Origin: Nelumbo lutea
Taxonomy: Eukaryota; Streptophyta; Magnoliopsida; Proteales; Nelumbonaceae
NCBI GenBank assembly: GCA_022828595.1
Contig: JAKGHH010000002.1
Location: forward strand, 84,598,076 to 84,662,075
DNA: 64,000 bases
Reading direction: 5' to 3'
Of this stretch, positions 63,841-64,000 are shown one piece after another (position 1 is the first letter of the stretch; each line of letters starts with the position of its first letter). The notes beneath the pieces were generated by a model, which saw nothing but the letters and a program-made list of their open reading frames with translations, ran no database searches and was not told the DNA's origin. Position numbers and translations under genes: made by a program.

Positions 63841-64000
63841 TACAGATAATATGTATATAATTAAGATACATGCCCAAGTTTTGAAATCCACGAAGTGTTG
63901 TAGGAGCATTATGATTCTACTAAGGCTGCCCACCCCCCCCCCCCCAAAAAAAAAAAGAAAAAGGAAACAACTTCAAAGTATTGTTGTGGGAGCAATTGTA
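63841..64000. other. Intron of the proteasome gene at the window edge
   Basis: It contains a C run and an A run (63931-63955) and no coding sequence of this gene. Confidence 0.5.

Overview
The window is nuclear DNA from a flowering plant, most likely a eudicot or a magnoliid. It has three recognisable host genes with plant-type introns: a type I pectin methylesterase, a PLP-dependent alanine aminotransferase, and the 3' end of the 20S proteasome alpha-5 gene. They sit in AT-rich DNA heavily invaded by retrotransposons and small inverted-repeat elements. The species cannot be fixed from the sequence.

Left part (1-15.4 kb). Positions 1-1511 are the 3' end of a Ty3/gypsy-type element in + orientation: an antisense extra ORF, a polypurine tract and an LTR. 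The pectin methylesterase gene follows on the minus strand (7258-4167, two exons, all catalytic residues present). Next come an LTR remnant of a related gypsy family carrying two minisatellites (40-43 bp and 87 bp units), a small inverted-repeat element, and short fragments resembling a NOI/RIN4 domain and a BED zinc-finger protein.

Gypsy block (15.4-26.7 kb). This is a minus-oriented gypsy element with two LTRs, a PBS, a PPT, decayed integrase/RNase H/RT and an antisense additional ORF of the 'putative gypsy-type transposon' kind. A second, Athila-like gypsy element (LTR, PBS, gag, protease) lies inside it. Both have lost large parts of pol. The two LTRs of the outer element are mosaic: one half identical, the other about 15% diverged. 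From 26.7 to 31.7 kb the DNA holds several MITE-like inverted-repeat elements.

Alanine aminotransferase gene (32.1-60.3 kb, + strand). I resolved 15 exons and a 522-residue protein. Intron 3 is 18,060 bp long and holds a stack of elements: an old 5'-truncated L1-type LINE (TSD 36523-36539 / 51480-51496) contains a second LINE with ORF1 and ORF2; that LINE is interrupted by a block with a Copia pol on the minus strand; the outer LINE also carries a non-autonomous hAT element, which itself carries a further LINE 3' fragment. A separate LINE fragment on the minus strand follows. One open frame of 761 codons fuses the reverse transcriptases of two LINEs.

Right end (60.3-64 kb). About 2 kb of convergent intergenic DNA with a hAT-like MITE separates the aminotransferase from the last three exons of the proteasome alpha-5 gene on the minus strand. 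One intron of the latter uses a GC donor. The three host genes have no obvious functional link. I found no CRISPR array, rRNA gene or credible tRNA gene, and nothing I would call a new biological system. The most unusual content is the structure of the nested elements.
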